A stretch of 64,000 bases of DNA from Saprospiraceae bacterium (GCA_028280415.1 JANQLV010000076.1:52083-116082); one strand, 5' to 3'; positions 8,402 through 17,740 are shown, numbered from the stretch's first letter. Numbers and translations are program-made. The notes: a model not told the origin generated them from the letters alone.

Positions 8402-9745
8402 ATGAAGAAAATTTCATTAGCGCTGTGGGTAATAGCGTTTGGAATAATTATCAATTCGTGTAATGATCCTTCTCCAATTGGGGCAGAATTACTGGAAGAT
8501 GATCAGGTTGAGGTGCTTTTTAGTGATACACTGACCCTTCGAACTTCCACCGTCAAAGAAGACAATATTGTCGTTTATGATCCTGATCCCAGTGTAACCT
8601 TTGATAATTTTCTCATCGGAGACATGGAAGATCCTGTATTCGGCAGAGCCACGGCTGGTCTTTATGCTCAACTAACACTGGATTTTGATGCTCCGAATTA
8701 TACAGATGCTGTAGTAGATTCAATCGTGCTGACGCTTCAATACGATAGCCTTTCTACCTACGGGATTCTTGATCAGGAAGCTTTCAATCTTGGGGTTTAC
8801 CGGATTATGGATGTCGTTGATATTGAAAATGACCATTTCTCCAATGAATCTTTTATGGTAGATGAATCCAACCCATTGGCAGAGATTACTAACCTCATTC
8901 CTCAGTTAAGTCGTTCTGATAGTATCAAAGGGCTTATTGACTACCGTTTCAGCGATGAAGGGGATACCATAGATATTCCGGCAAGTTTAAGGGTCCATTT
9001 ACCCCTTTCTCTGGCCGAGGAGTTAATCAACTATGACAGCATCGTTTACAATTCGGATAACAATTTTGTAGAACAATTTAATGGAATCCACGTAAGAGCA
9101 ATGAGTAGTACTCCCGGAATGCTGAGTGTTAATATTTCAGAAATAAGTGTTTCAGGAATGACCGTGTATTATCGAAGGGATGGTTCGAATGAGCAGTATA
9201 CTTACGAATTTTCGTCACGTTTTGTACAAATGAGTAATTTCTCGCACGATTTTTCGGGTTCAACAGTGGAAAACTTCTTCGATGATCCTGTACTGGGAGA
9301 TAGCATACTATTTGTACAATCGATGTCAGGGCCTAATATAAAAATTGAAATTCCCAACGCTGATGCCTTCCAAGGCGCAATTATCAATAAAGCTGAATTG
9401 ATTTTCACCATTGCGGAATTAAATGAGGATGACCCTGCCAACTATCCTCCGATATTCAGTATTATTGCTGCCGATCTCGATGAAGATGAAGAGTTTTCTT
9501 TTGTTCAGGACATTCTAATCGGCGGAAGTAATTTTGGAGGAGTATTTATTGAAACGGCAGATGGTTTTACCGAATATAGGATGAATTTATCCGCTCATTT
9601 TCAGGAGATTATAGAGGGCAACCGGGCAAATACTATTTTTCTAAGATCATTCCCAAAACAGGAACAGGCAAATAGAACTGTGGTTTTTGGGCCGGGGCAT
9701 TCAACTCATCCGATGAAACTCAAATTGACGTATACTAAACTTTAA
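8402..9745 (+). CDS. DUF4270 family lipoprotein
   Basis: 447 residues. A signal peptide ends at a lipobox with Cys20 (IIINSC), so the mature protein is membrane-anchored. The start of the mature part (DPSPIGAELLEDDQVEV), the early DTLTLRTSTV, and FDNFLIGDMEDPVFGRA are typical of DUF4270, a Bacteroidota family of outer-membrane or periplasmic lipoproteins. Its function has not been determined. It lies only five bases before glmS, so co-transcription with the amino-sugar gene is likely. Confidence 0.88.
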   Translation: MKKISLALWVIAFGIIINSCNDPSPIGAELLEDDQVEVLFSDTLTLRTSTVKEDNIVVYDPDPSVTFDNFLIGDMEDPVFGRATAGLYAQLTLDFDAPNYTDAVVDSIVLTLQYDSLSTYGILDQEAFNLGVYRIMDVVDIENDHFSNESFMVDESNPLAEITNLIPQLSRSDSIKGLIDYRFSDEGDTIDIPASLRVHLPLSLAEELINYDSIVYNSDNNFVEQFNGIHVRAMSSTPGMLSVNISEISVSGMTVYYRRDGSNEQYTYEFSSRFVQMSNFSHDFSGSTVENFFDDPVLGDSILFVQSMSGPNIKIEIPNADAFQGAIINKAELIFTIAELNEDDPANYPPIFSIIAADLDEDEEFSFVQDILIGGSNFGGVFIETADGFTEYRMNLSAHFQEIIEGNRANTIFLRSFPKQEQANRTVVFGPGHSTHPMKLKLTYTKL

Positions 9746-9750
9746 AAAAT

Positions 9751-11592
9751 ATGTGTGGAATTATAGGTTATATTGGTAAAAAGCAAGCCTATCCTATTCT
9801 CATTAACGGCCTTAAAAGACTAGAATACCGCGGTTATGACAGTGCAGGTGTAGCTGTTTTCAATGGCGACGTGCATGTCTATAAACGTAAAGGTAAAGTC
9901 CAGGATCTTATAGATTTTGCCAAAGGTAAAAATATTCGCGGCACGATGGGAATCGGCCATACCCGTTGGGCAACACATGGTAAACCAGACGATGTCAATG
10001 CCCATCCACATACTTCCGGTAATGGCAGGTTGACGCTTATTCACAATGGAATTATTGAGAATTATGCCCTATTGCAAGAAGCTCTGAAAAAAGAAGGGCA
10101 TACTTTTGAGAGCGAAACCGATACAGAGGTTCTGGTGCATTTTATTGAAGAGCTTCAAAAAAGAGATAATCTTCCTATTGAAGAAGCTGTCCGGGTTGCA
10201 CTATCTAAAGTTGTAGGTGCTTATGCCATTGTAGTGATTGACAGAGATGATCCGGGTAAACTGGTCGCCGCCCGTAAGGCAAGTCCCTTGGTCATTGGAA
10301 TCGGAGAAGATGAATTCTTTATTGCTTCCGATCCTACCCCAATTGCCGAGTTTACGCAAAAGGTAGTTTTCCTCAATGATGAAGAGATTGCAGTCGTTAC
10401 CCGGGGCGGTGATCTACAAATCAAAACTATTGATAATGAGATACAAACCCCCTTTATCCAGGAACTGGATGTAAAAATCGAAGCGATGGAGAAAGGAGGC
10501 TACGAATATTTTATGCTCAAAGAGATTTACGAGCAACCTAAAACCGTAGCGGATTGTATGCGCGGTCGAATCAATGCTACCGAAGGCTGGATCAAAGTAG
10601 GAGGTGTAGATACCTGCAAAGACCGCATTTTTGATGCTAACAGATTCATTATTGCCGCTTGTGGTACTTCCTGGCATGCGGGCCTGATCGGTGAATATTT
10701 ATTCGAAGAATTGGCACGTATCCCCGTAGAGGTAGAGTACGCTTCCGAACTTCGCTACCGCAATCCAATCATTAATGAAAAAGATGTCGTTATTGCCTTG
10801 TCCCAGTCCGGAGAGACTGCGGATACCCTGGCAGCATTGGAGCTGGCTAAAGCCAAAGGCGCATTATGTTACGGAATAGTCAATAATGTTGGCTCTTCCA
10901 TTGCCCGAATGACACATGCCGGTTCTTATATCCATGCCGGGCCGGAAATCGGTGTGGCTTCGACTAAAGCATTTACCGGACAATTGACCTTATTATCCAT
11001 GATGGCCATCCATCTGGGATACGAACGCGGAACAATTCCCCGTTCTTATTATCTACAGTTACTCGAAGAATTAGAAAATATTCCGGGCAAGATCGAAACA
11101 TTACTGGAAAAGGCTTCGGATCAAATTGAATATATTGCGGGAGAAATCAAAGATGCCTCCAATGCACTCTATCTCGGAAGAGGGTATAATTTCCCAATTG
11201 CGCTCGAAGGTGCATTAAAGCTCAAAGAAATTTCCTATATTCACGCTGAGGGTTATCCTGCGGCAGAGATGAAACACGGACCAATCGCATTGATTGACGA
11301 AAATATGCCGGTCATCGTTATTGCTACCAATAAAAGTGCTTACGAAAAAATTGTTAGCAACGTCCAGGAAGTAAAGGCAAGAAAAGGTAAAATTATTTCC
11401 ATTGTAAAAGAAGGAGATACGGTCATCAGAAACCTATCTGATTATACCATTGAGATACCCGATACGGATGAGCCACTCACACCGTTGCTATCCGTTGTTC
11501 CTTTGCAATTATTATCCTATCAGATTGCTTTGATGAGAGGCTGTAATGTCGATCAGCCACGAAATCTGGCAAAGTCTGTCACTGTTGAATAA
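9751..11592 (+). CDS. glmS: Glutamine--fructose-6-phosphate aminotransferase (isomerizing)
   Basis: 613 residues, full length. Met-Cys at the start gives the N-terminal nucleophile Cys2 (CGIIGYIG) of the class II glutaminase domain (about 2-225), with HTRWATHG and the NGIIENY motif. Two SIS isomerase domains follow (about 290-425 and 460-605; SQSGETADTLAAL and STKAFTGQL). The C-terminus ends PRNLAKSVTVE, as in all GlmS. It makes glucosamine 6-phosphate from fructose 6-phosphate and glutamine, the entry to UDP-GlcNAc. No glmS ribozyme is possible here because the gene is only five bases after its neighbour. Confidence 0.97.
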   Translation: MCGIIGYIGKKQAYPILINGLKRLEYRGYDSAGVAVFNGDVHVYKRKGKVQDLIDFAKGKNIRGTMGIGHTRWATHGKPDDVNAHPHTSGNGRLTLIHNGIIENYALLQEALKKEGHTFESETDTEVLVHFIEELQKRDNLPIEEAVRVALSKVVGAYAIVVIDRDDPGKLVAARKASPLVIGIGEDEFFIASDPTPIAEFTQKVVFLNDEEIAVVTRGGDLQIKTIDNEIQTPFIQELDVKIEAMEKGGYEYFMLKEIYEQPKTVADCMRGRINATEGWIKVGGVDTCKDRIFDANRFIIAACGTSWHAGLIGEYLFEELARIPVEVEYASELRYRNPIINEKDVVIALSQSGETADTLAALELAKAKGALCYGIVNNVGSSIARMTHAGSYIHAGPEIGVASTKAFTGQLTLLSMMAIHLGYERGTIPRSYYLQLLEELENIPGKIETLLEKASDQIEYIAGEIKDASNALYLGRGYNFPIALEGALKLKEISYIHAEGYPAAEMKHGPIALIDENMPVIVIATNKSAYEKIVSNVQEVKARKGKIISIVKEGDTVIRNLSDYTIEIPDTDEPLTPLLSVVPLQLLSYQIALMRGCNVDQPRNLAKSVTVE

Positions 11593-11642
11593 ATTCAGTA
11601 TCTGTCTTGAAATATTCGAGACCAAAATTAAAATTATTCGAA

Positions 11643-12314
11643 ATGAATGAACATAATATGGAGTATAACTCCCAAAAGGAAATCCTGGAAATGGCTGAAT
11701 ACGGCAGAAATATTCAAATGCTGGTACATCATGCCAAGACGATTGAAGATCCTGAATACCGGCAAGTATTTGTAGAACGCATCATTTTGTTAATGCATCA
11801 AATGCATCCGCAAAATAGAAATATTGATGACTATCGTTCCAAACTATGGAAACACATTTTCAGAATTGCCAATTACGATTTGGATGTAATGCCACCGGAC
11901 GGGGTAATTCCAAAAATGGAAGATAAAGTAAAAAAGCCGGAAGCCTTACATTATCCGGAAACTGCAGCCAAATTCCGACACTATGGACATAATGTACAGC
12001 GGTTGATAGAAAAGGCCCTGAAAATGGAAGATGGTCCGGTCAAAGATGGTTTTGTTTCAGCAATTGGTTCGTATATGAAGCTGGCTTTCCGTACCTGGAA
12101 CCGCGAGCATTATGTAAGTGATGAAGCTATTATTGCAGATTTGGAATCATACTCTGCCGGTAAATTGAAATTGGCGGAAGGGTCTACTTTCAATAATTTT
12201 GTCAGCAGCCAGGGTAATGGTAAATCCGGCAAAAAACGCGGAAAGGATTACCAAAATAAAGGTGGTCGTAAAGGAGGGAAAAAAGGCGGCAGTAACCGCC
12301 GTCGGTCTAAATGA
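11643..12314 (+). CDS. DUF4290 family protein
   Basis: 223 residues from ATG 11643 (MNEHNMEYNSQ). A TTG at 11607 would add 12 residues but family members begin near MEYN. The core (about 5-175) is helical with conserved stretches ILEMAEYGRNIQMLV and a matching later segment FRHYGHNVQRLIEKAL, suggesting an internal two-fold repeat. The last 30 residues are a Lys/Arg/Gly tail (GRKGGKKGGSNRRRSK) that could bind nucleic acid. Its function is unknown. It is encoded between glmS and murA, an order kept across Bacteroidota, which hints at a link to envelope precursor supply. Confidence 0.88.
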   Translation: MNEHNMEYNSQKEILEMAEYGRNIQMLVHHAKTIEDPEYRQVFVERIILLMHQMHPQNRNIDDYRSKLWKHIFRIANYDLDVMPPDGVIPKMEDKVKKPEALHYPETAAKFRHYGHNVQRLIEKALKMEDGPVKDGFVSAIGSYMKLAFRTWNREHYVSDEAIIADLESYSAGKLKLAEGSTFNNFVSSQGNGKSGKKRGKDYQNKGGRKGGKKGGSNRRRSK

Positions 12315-12351
12315 AGAGGACTATAAATACTTTCTCTATAGTATAAAAAAT

Positions 12352-12392
12352 AAAACCTTCGGAGTAAAATTACCCGGAGGTTTTGTTTTTTA
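12352..12392 (+). terminator. Rho-independent terminator after the DUF4290 gene
   Basis: AAAACCTTCGG (12352-12362) pairs with CCGGAGGTTTT (12374-12384) with one G-T pair, followed by GTTTTTTAAT. murA therefore probably has its own promoter in the 70 bases after it. Confidence 0.75.
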
Positions 12393-12461
12393 ATATTCTA
12401 TCCACCCTTCTTGTTTTAAAATAGTTTCAAAAATTCTATTTTCGCAAAAAATTATAAGCCT

Positions 12462-13772
12462 ATGCAAAGCGATGCTTTTGAAATTATCGGTGGGAAAAAA
12501 CTCCAGGGAGCCCTCAAACCTCAAGGAGCAAAGAACGAAGCACTACAAATATTGTGTGCGCCACTTCTAACCGACCAGGAAGTGGTGGTTTCAAACGTTC
12601 CCGACATTCTAGATGTCAACAAACTACTAAACCTCCTTCGGGGTCTGGGTGTAAAAGTTAAAAAACTGGGCCCTGAAAAATATTCCTTTCAGGCCGATGA
12701 AATCGACCTGAAGTATTTTGAGTCTGAAGATTTTCAGAAAAATGCAAAAGGAATTCGGGGCTCGGTCATGCTCATCGGGCCTTTGCTTACACGCTTTGGT
12801 CGTGCTTTTCTACCCAAACCGGGAGGCGATAAAATTGGAAGACGAAGGCTGGATACACATTTCATCGGTTTGCAAAAACTGGGAGGTAATTTCAATTATG
12901 ATGATGAAAAAAACATCTACTTCATCGAATCTCCACGCCTACAGGGCACCTATATCCTCATGGATGAAATATCAGTTACCGGAACTGCGAATGTAGTAAT
13001 GGCAGCGGTACTGGCCAAAGGGACCACTCAAATCTACAATGCCGCTTGTGAGCCCTATTTGCAACAGCTTTGCAAAATGCTCAATAATATGGGCGCAAAA
13101 ATCAGCGGAGTGGGCTCTAATTTATTAATGATTGAAGGCGTTGATCAACTGGGCGGTACATCACATCGTTGTTTGCCCGATATGATCGAAATCGGAAGTT
13201 TTATCGGCTTGGCGGCCATGACGCAATCGGAAATTACAATCAAAGATGCAAGTGTAGGTGAATTAGGGAATATCCTTCCGGTATTCCAGAAGTTAGGTGT
13301 GCGGATTGAGGTTCAGGGAGATGACATTCATATTCCGGAGCAGGAAAGCTATGAGATACAAACATTCATTGATGGTTCGATCATGACTATTTATGATGCT
13401 CCCTGGCCCGGGTTCACTCCCGACTTGATGAGTATTATTCTGGTAATGGCAACTCAGGCAAAAGGAAGCGTGCTGATCCACCAGAAAATGTTTGAAAGCC
13501 GTTTATTCTTCGTCGATAAGCTCATTGATATGGGCGCCCAGATTATTCTTTGTGATCCTCACCGCGCGACAGTTATTGGACTCAATCGAAGATTCCAGCT
13601 CAGGGGCATCGAAATGACTTCGCCGGATATCCGAGCGGGAGTTGCTTTGTTGATCGCCGCACTTTCCGCTAATGGTAAAAGTATCATCCGAAATATTCAT
13701 CAAATCGATCGGGGCTATCAGAACATTGATGAAAGACTTCGGGCCATTGGGGCCGAGATTCGCAGAATATAA
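12462..13772 (+). CDS. murA: UDP-N-acetylglucosamine 1-carboxyvinyltransferase with Asp in place of active-site Cys
   Basis: 436 residues, full length. It adds enolpyruvate from PEP to UDP-GlcNAc, the first committed step of peptidoglycan synthesis in the cytosol. Supporting motifs: PQGAKNEALQI (substrate-binding Lys-Asn), RGSVMLIGPLLTRFG, GRRRLDTH, and late TPDLMSII and DIRAGVALLIAAL. In the active-site loop the sequence reads PKPGGDKIG: Asp123 occupies the place of Cys115 of the E. coli enzyme. In other bacteria the Asp form is active and insensitive to fosfomycin. The gene stands alone after a terminator. Confidence 0.95.
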   Translation: MQSDAFEIIGGKKLQGALKPQGAKNEALQILCAPLLTDQEVVVSNVPDILDVNKLLNLLRGLGVKVKKLGPEKYSFQADEIDLKYFESEDFQKNAKGIRGSVMLIGPLLTRFGRAFLPKPGGDKIGRRRLDTHFIGLQKLGGNFNYDDEKNIYFIESPRLQGTYILMDEISVTGTANVVMAAVLAKGTTQIYNAACEPYLQQLCKMLNNMGAKISGVGSNLLMIEGVDQLGGTSHRCLPDMIEIGSFIGLAAMTQSEITIKDASVGELGNILPVFQKLGVRIEVQGDDIHIPEQESYEIQTFIDGSIMTIYDAPWPGFTPDLMSIILVMATQAKGSVLIHQKMFESRLFFVDKLIDMGAQIILCDPHRATVIGLNRRFQLRGIEMTSPDIRAGVALLIAALSANGKSIIRNIHQIDRGYQNIDERLRAIGAEIRRI

Positions 13773-13790
13773 ACTGAACATGAGTTATCC

Positions 13791-13895
13791 CGAATTTTGC
13801 TTAAGCCCCACTGTGAAATTGAATACTATATTGTTATTTATAGCTTTGTAAAACAGGTGTTAGGCACTAGGCGTTTGGTGATCCCGGAAACGGAA
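13791..13895. repeat. Dispersed intergenic repeat, copy A
   Basis: Starting 19 bases after the murA stop, this stretch aligns along about 105 bases with copy B at 26139-26250. Shared blocks are CGAATTTTGC, a CCACYGTGAAATTGAATA block, TAGGCAYYAGG and GGTGATCCC. Both copies sit in the same orientation just 3' of a plus-strand gene. It has no coding potential. The remaining 130 bases before the lipoprotein gene contain nothing recognisable. Confidence 0.65.
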
Positions 13896-14024
13896 AACCT
13901 AAACCCCAATACCCAACCCCTAATACCTTTTTCACTGAACTTAAAAGCATTTAATACTTCAGTAGCTCCCTTTAGTAATGCTAATATTCGGGACGACTCA
14001 CGTTTCTATTCAAAACAAATTAGA

Positions 14025-14585
14025 TTATTGTTTCTCCCAAACGGAAGTGGAAGTTACTGTAGATGTAGTCCCAACTCCAGAAATAGTCACTTCGTCAGTC
14101 TCGTCCTGAGTAATCACTAAATTGCCATCAGAGTTAATTTCCCAATTAACCGTTTGCTCTTCACCAAATGCACTTAAATCAACACCGTCAACTTCAAGTT
14201 CAAAGAAAGAACCATCAATCGTCATCATATTACCATCTACGGTATAAGTTCCGTTTCCGCTAACATTAGTATAAGAATCATTTGAAGTAGTGGTACTCAC
14301 TCCGACCACCTCTACTGTGGCTTCGATATCATAAGCTCCGGAAGTTGAAAAATTGCTTTCCGTAAAAGTCACTTCATAATCCAAATTACTACCTGTAATA
14401 TCCGTTGATGTAGTCACATCTGCTCCGGTACCTGTAATGGCTACACTATTAGTTGCCTCAAAAGAAATTGCTCTCCAGGTTCCAACTAAATCTTCAGCAT
14501 TGGTAGAAGACTCATCGTCATTATTACATGCACTAACCATTACAATTAAAAAAAGAAAGGAAAAAATTTTTATGAGCTTTGTCAT
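14025..14585 (-). CDS. Lipocalin-like lipoprotein
   Basis: 186 residues. The signal peptide ends at lipobox Cys20 (VMVSAC), followed by NNDDESS, an acidic stretch like Bacteroidota surface-export signals. The mature part starts with LVGTWRAISFE, the opening strand of lipocalin-like domains in this phylum, and continues as alternating polar beta strands (TVDGNMMTIDG, VNWEINSDGNLVIT) to a final VWEKQ. Ser and Thr are very frequent. The ligand is unknown. It is a single gene, convergent with murA and divergent from a long non-coding stretch. Confidence 0.8.
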   Translation of the reverse strand: MTKLIKIFSFLFLIVMVSACNNDDESSTNAEDLVGTWRAISFEATNSVAITGTGADVTTSTDITGSNLDYEVTFTESNFSTSGAYDIEATVEVVGVSTTTSNDSYTNVSGNGTYTVDGNMMTIDGSFFELEVDGVDLSAFGEEQTVNWEINSDGNLVITQDETDEVTISGVGTTSTVTSTSVWEKQ

Positions 14586-15389
14586 AACTTCATTAAGTTT
14601 TGAGAAGTAGTTTCATGCTACTTCAAAGTGAATAAATATAATAAACGAGCCGAATCGACAAACTCGATCAGCAAAATTTAGCTGTAGTTAGATTCAAGTA
14701 AAGGTGTAATTTAATTTATGTCGCTATGAAAGAAAGGTTGTTTTCATTTCAAAGTCAGCTTTACATTATGCTTAGCGATTTTGGCCGCAAGTTAGAGCTT
14801 TTTATCACCACAAAAAACAATTATCGCATAATTTTAAAGCTTAGGCCATTAGATTTTTGCTGCCAAGATTAAGCCAAACATTTACATTATTCTTGATGTT
14901 TACTTTGCTATTTTTTGCTTTAAATATATTTTTCAAAATCATATCTGGCAACAGGTAGACAATGTATAATTTCCTATCCAATATTGCATTTCTATGAAAT
15001 TATATTTGCTATTCTTCGAACTAATATAATTTTTTGGAAAAGCTTAAGTTCTCATTTATCTAAGCATAAGGAATTTATGCTCATCTGATATGATTATTTA
15101 AGTAAAGCAAAAAATTATATTTTTCAGGTTACCTTTTTATTTTTCTGCTTATTAATCTAAGACACCAAAGCACATCTGATATATTTCATATAACTGACGA
15201 TAATAAGATACTATACCTGATATAGTAGCATTGCTATACGATAAGCTACTTTGAGTGATCAGTATAGGAAAACAATAAGCAAGGATAGTCTATTACCGTA
15301 TCCTTGCTCCTGTTTTCTGTGCTAAACTATAAAAGGAGTTTGCCGAAAATCCTATAAAGAGTAGGCCTGTAATCATTAACTATTTCATC
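14586..15389. other. 804-base AT-rich non-coding stretch
   Basis: No credible gene is seen between the divergent lipoprotein and phosphodiesterase genes. The longest plus-strand frame (14726-14872, 48 codons) has neither a recognisable sequence nor an initiation signal. The region must hold both promoters. Near its right end is the hairpin at 15278-15308, described separately. Confidence 0.6.
15278..15308 (+). terminator. Perfect 10-bp hairpin with terminator-like tail, no gene upstream
   Basis: AGCAAGGATA (15278-15287) and TATCCTTGCT (15299-15308) are exact complements around an 11-base loop, followed by CCTGTTTTCTG. No protein gene on the plus strand ends before it, so it may end a small RNA or act in the leader of the phosphodiesterase gene 82 bases downstream. 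The reverse strand also has a T-containing tail. Confidence 0.45.
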
Positions 15390-17714
15390 ATGAAAATTAG
15401 ACATCCGTTTACACATTATTACAAAATTCTGATATTAATCTTATTCAATATACTCATTCACTATTCGCCGACTTTGGCTAATTCCACCAATGATAAACTC
15501 GTTTCAAACATAAATTTACAAACAGGTGAGTCGCATGATATATGCATGTTGACCTGGAACACAAAATTGAAACCCCCTATTCTTGGTGGAGCAAACATTT
15601 TTGATATTTGTGAAAGTCTGCAGAATATGGCTGATTCTTATGACATTATTTTGTTACAGGAGGTATGGCAACCTGATTTTACAGTAGCTCTTACTGCTTG
15701 CCTGACAGGCAGCGGATTTACAGATTTTAAAAGTAATTTCAGAGCAGGATTATTAACGGCAAGTAAATTTCCTATTGTTGATAGTTATTTTGAAGAGTAC
15801 AATGCAGAAAACGGGCATTTAGATTGTGGCGGAGATGAATTTGCTGATAAAGGGTTTCTTTATACAAAAATAGAACTGGAAAGTAACTGCTTTGCCCATG
15901 TAATCAATACGCATTTAGATACGGGATCATGTCAGGAGGATATAGAAGCGAAAATGAGCCAACTTCAGCAATTGAGCGATTACTTAGATGGTCTGGAGCA
16001 AGAAGCTTGTGGGGAACCTATCATGATCGGTGGAGATATGAATGTATCTTATTACTTCGATCGGGAAGATATTTGTACCTGGATCTATTATCCACCAGAT
16101 GGTGGTAATAATATTGTCTATGAAAACTATGAAGATATTCCACATCATCATCTTTTTCAGGTAGTGGAAGCATGTTATGGAGATAATGATTTGTATAAAC
16201 ACATGCTGGAAAAACTCAATGTGACAGCCTCTTTTGATTTAGCTGAAGTACCTGAGCCACCTGGTACAAATAGCAGCGAATCCAAAGTACTGGATTATTT
16301 TCTTTTTGTAAATTCTTCAATAAGTAATCTTTCTAATATCACTTATAATACTATAAATGATGACGATGGATTTAATAATCCAAGCGACCACCAGCCGGTG
16401 GAAACCTGTTATACTTATGAATGCCAGGATAGTACTGCCCAAAACTGCTTATACAATCCATATTTTACCCATACGATGTGTGAAGTTAATGGAAACTTGG
16501 AAATAACGATTACACCTAATACGCCCGGGCCCCATCATGGTATTTACGTTTATTTAAAAGAAGACGGAGCTGAATGTGAATCCAATAACCTGGACAACGC
16601 AATGTTGATTTACGAACAACCAAACACTTCAAATGATTTCACTATTGTTTTGCCCTATGAGGAATATGTTGGTAAATGTCTGGTAATCAAACATGGTACC
16701 TGGAGCGAGTGTTGTGATTGGTGGGAGTTTCGCAGAGCCATTACAATTCCAGACTTAGCATGTGATTTCAATCCTTATTTTGCACGTGAGATTTGCGAAG
16801 TTGATGGTGCTTTACAAATTACAGTTAATGCTGTTACGCCCAGTCCTAATCACGGTATTTTTGTATACCTAAAAGATGAGGGAGCCCCGTGTAACTCTGA
16901 TCGGGAGCAAAGTGTAAAAATATTTGAAATGCACTCTTTTCAACAGACTACGACATTTACTATCCCCAACTATTCTTACGAAGAACTCGCTGGACGTTGT
17001 ATTATTGTTTTGCATGGTACATGGAGTGAATGTTGTGAGTGGCGAGAATTCAGCAGAGGTTTTAGAGTAGAAGAAAACACTTGTGACTTCAATCCTTATT
17101 TCACACACGAATTTAGCCGGAGTAATAATGACCTGACCTTAACTGTTACCCCGGAGTCTCCAAGCCCAAATCATCAGGTAACCGTATATTTAAAAAATAA
17201 TGATGCTGAATGTGAATCTAATAATTTAGATAATGCTACTCAGATTGCACAAGTCAATACAAACCAATCGCCAATCAATCTTACTCTACCCTATAGCGAA
17301 CTATTGGATCAGTGTATTGTCATCAAGCATGGTACCTGGAGCGAGTGCTGTAATTGGAGGGAGTTTCGCAGAGCCGTTGTTGTTCCTGAATTACCTAACG
17401 AAAAAGAAGGGGAAAAACCGGATGATGAACATAATATGGAAAATAGGAGGCAATTTGAGGATATTAATGAGGCTATCAAGGTTTATCCAAATCCAGCTAA
17501 AGATGATTTTACTGTTTCAAATAAAGGATCAGCAGATATTCTTATTGAATTATTTGATATCAACGAAAAGTTAGTGTTCTCGAAAATATTGCCTGCTTTT
17601 AGTCAATTGACTCTGGATACTGATCAACTAAATAATGGTATCTATTTTTTGAAGGGAACCAACCTAAGTACAAGTGAATTGATCGGAGCGAAAAAAATTA
17701 GTGTTTTTAAGTAA
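15390..17714 (+). CDS. Secreted sphingomyelinase-like EEP phosphodiesterase with three Cys-rich repeats and T9SS tail
   Basis: 774 residues. The signal peptide covers about residues 1-31. An endonuclease/exonuclease/phosphatase (DNase I-like) domain spans about 45-345: LTWNTKL, LLQEVW (catalytic Glu), NTHLDTGSCQ, GGDMNVSYYFD (Asp/Asn) and SDHQPVE (Asp-His). Spacing resembles secreted neutral sphingomyelinases more than nucleases, but the substrate is not proven. Three tandem modules of about 105 residues follow (353-457, 458-564, 565-669), each ending in HGTWSECC and (R/W)EF. A linker leads to a T9SS type A sorting domain (about 690-774; KVYPNPAKDDF, GIYFLKG). The protein should be exported through T9SS and attached or released at the cell surface. 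Confidence 0.85.
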   Translation: MKIRHPFTHYYKILILILFNILIHYSPTLANSTNDKLVSNINLQTGESHDICMLTWNTKLKPPILGGANIFDICESLQNMADSYDIILLQEVWQPDFTVALTACLTGSGFTDFKSNFRAGLLTASKFPIVDSYFEEYNAENGHLDCGGDEFADKGFLYTKIELESNCFAHVINTHLDTGSCQEDIEAKMSQLQQLSDYLDGLEQEACGEPIMIGGDMNVSYYFDREDICTWIYYPPDGGNNIVYENYEDIPHHHLFQVVEACYGDNDLYKHMLEKLNVTASFDLAEVPEPPGTNSSESKVLDYFLFVNSSISNLSNITYNTINDDDGFNNPSDHQPVETCYTYECQDSTAQNCLYNPYFTHTMCEVNGNLEITITPNTPGPHHGIYVYLKEDGAECESNNLDNAMLIYEQPNTSNDFTIVLPYEEYVGKCLVIKHGTWSECCDWWEFRRAITIPDLACDFNPYFAREICEVDGALQITVNAVTPSPNHGIFVYLKDEGAPCNSDREQSVKIFEMHSFQQTTTFTIPNYSYEELAGRCIIVLHGTWSECCEWREFSRGFRVEENTCDFNPYFTHEFSRSNNDLTLTVTPESPSPNHQVTVYLKNNDAECESNNLDNATQIAQVNTNQSPINLTLPYSELLDQCIVIKHGTWSECCNWREFRRAVVVPELPNEKEGEKPDDEHNMENRRQFEDINEAIKVYPNPAKDDFTVSNKGSADILIELFDINEKLVFSKILPAFSQLTLDTDQLNNGIYFLKGTNLSTSELIGAKKISVFK
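16446..17396 (+). repeat. Three in-frame repeats of an unrecognised Cys-rich module
   Basis: Each unit begins C-x-(F/Y)-NPYF, continues through a P(G/S)P(H/N)H segment and a (V/F)YLK strand, and closes with HGTWSECC followed by WxEF(R/S)R. Units start at 16446, 16761 and 17082. Units 1 and 3 also share the stretch AECESNNLDNA. Unit 3 lacks the cysteine that units 1 and 2 have after the NPYF motif (TMCEV, EICEV versus EFSRS). Confidence 0.85.
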
Positions 17715-17740
17715 TTAAAGAATAAGTTTCGGTAATAGTA

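Noticed and set aside
9746..9750. A glmS ribozyme upstream of glmS
   Set aside because: Only five bases separate glmS from the preceding gene, so there is no room for the ribozyme.
13797..14120. A 107-codon plus-strand frame after murA
   Set aside because: It runs through the dispersed repeat and into the antisense of the lipocalin-like lipoprotein gene; not protein-like.
14726..14872. A 48-codon frame in the long non-coding stretch
   Set aside because: No recognisable features, no initiation signal, AT-rich surroundings where such frames arise by chance.
16446..17396. Reading the GTWSECC repeats as thrombospondin type 1 domains
   Set aside because: TSP1 units are about 55 residues with six cysteines; these are about 105 residues with different cysteine spacing.
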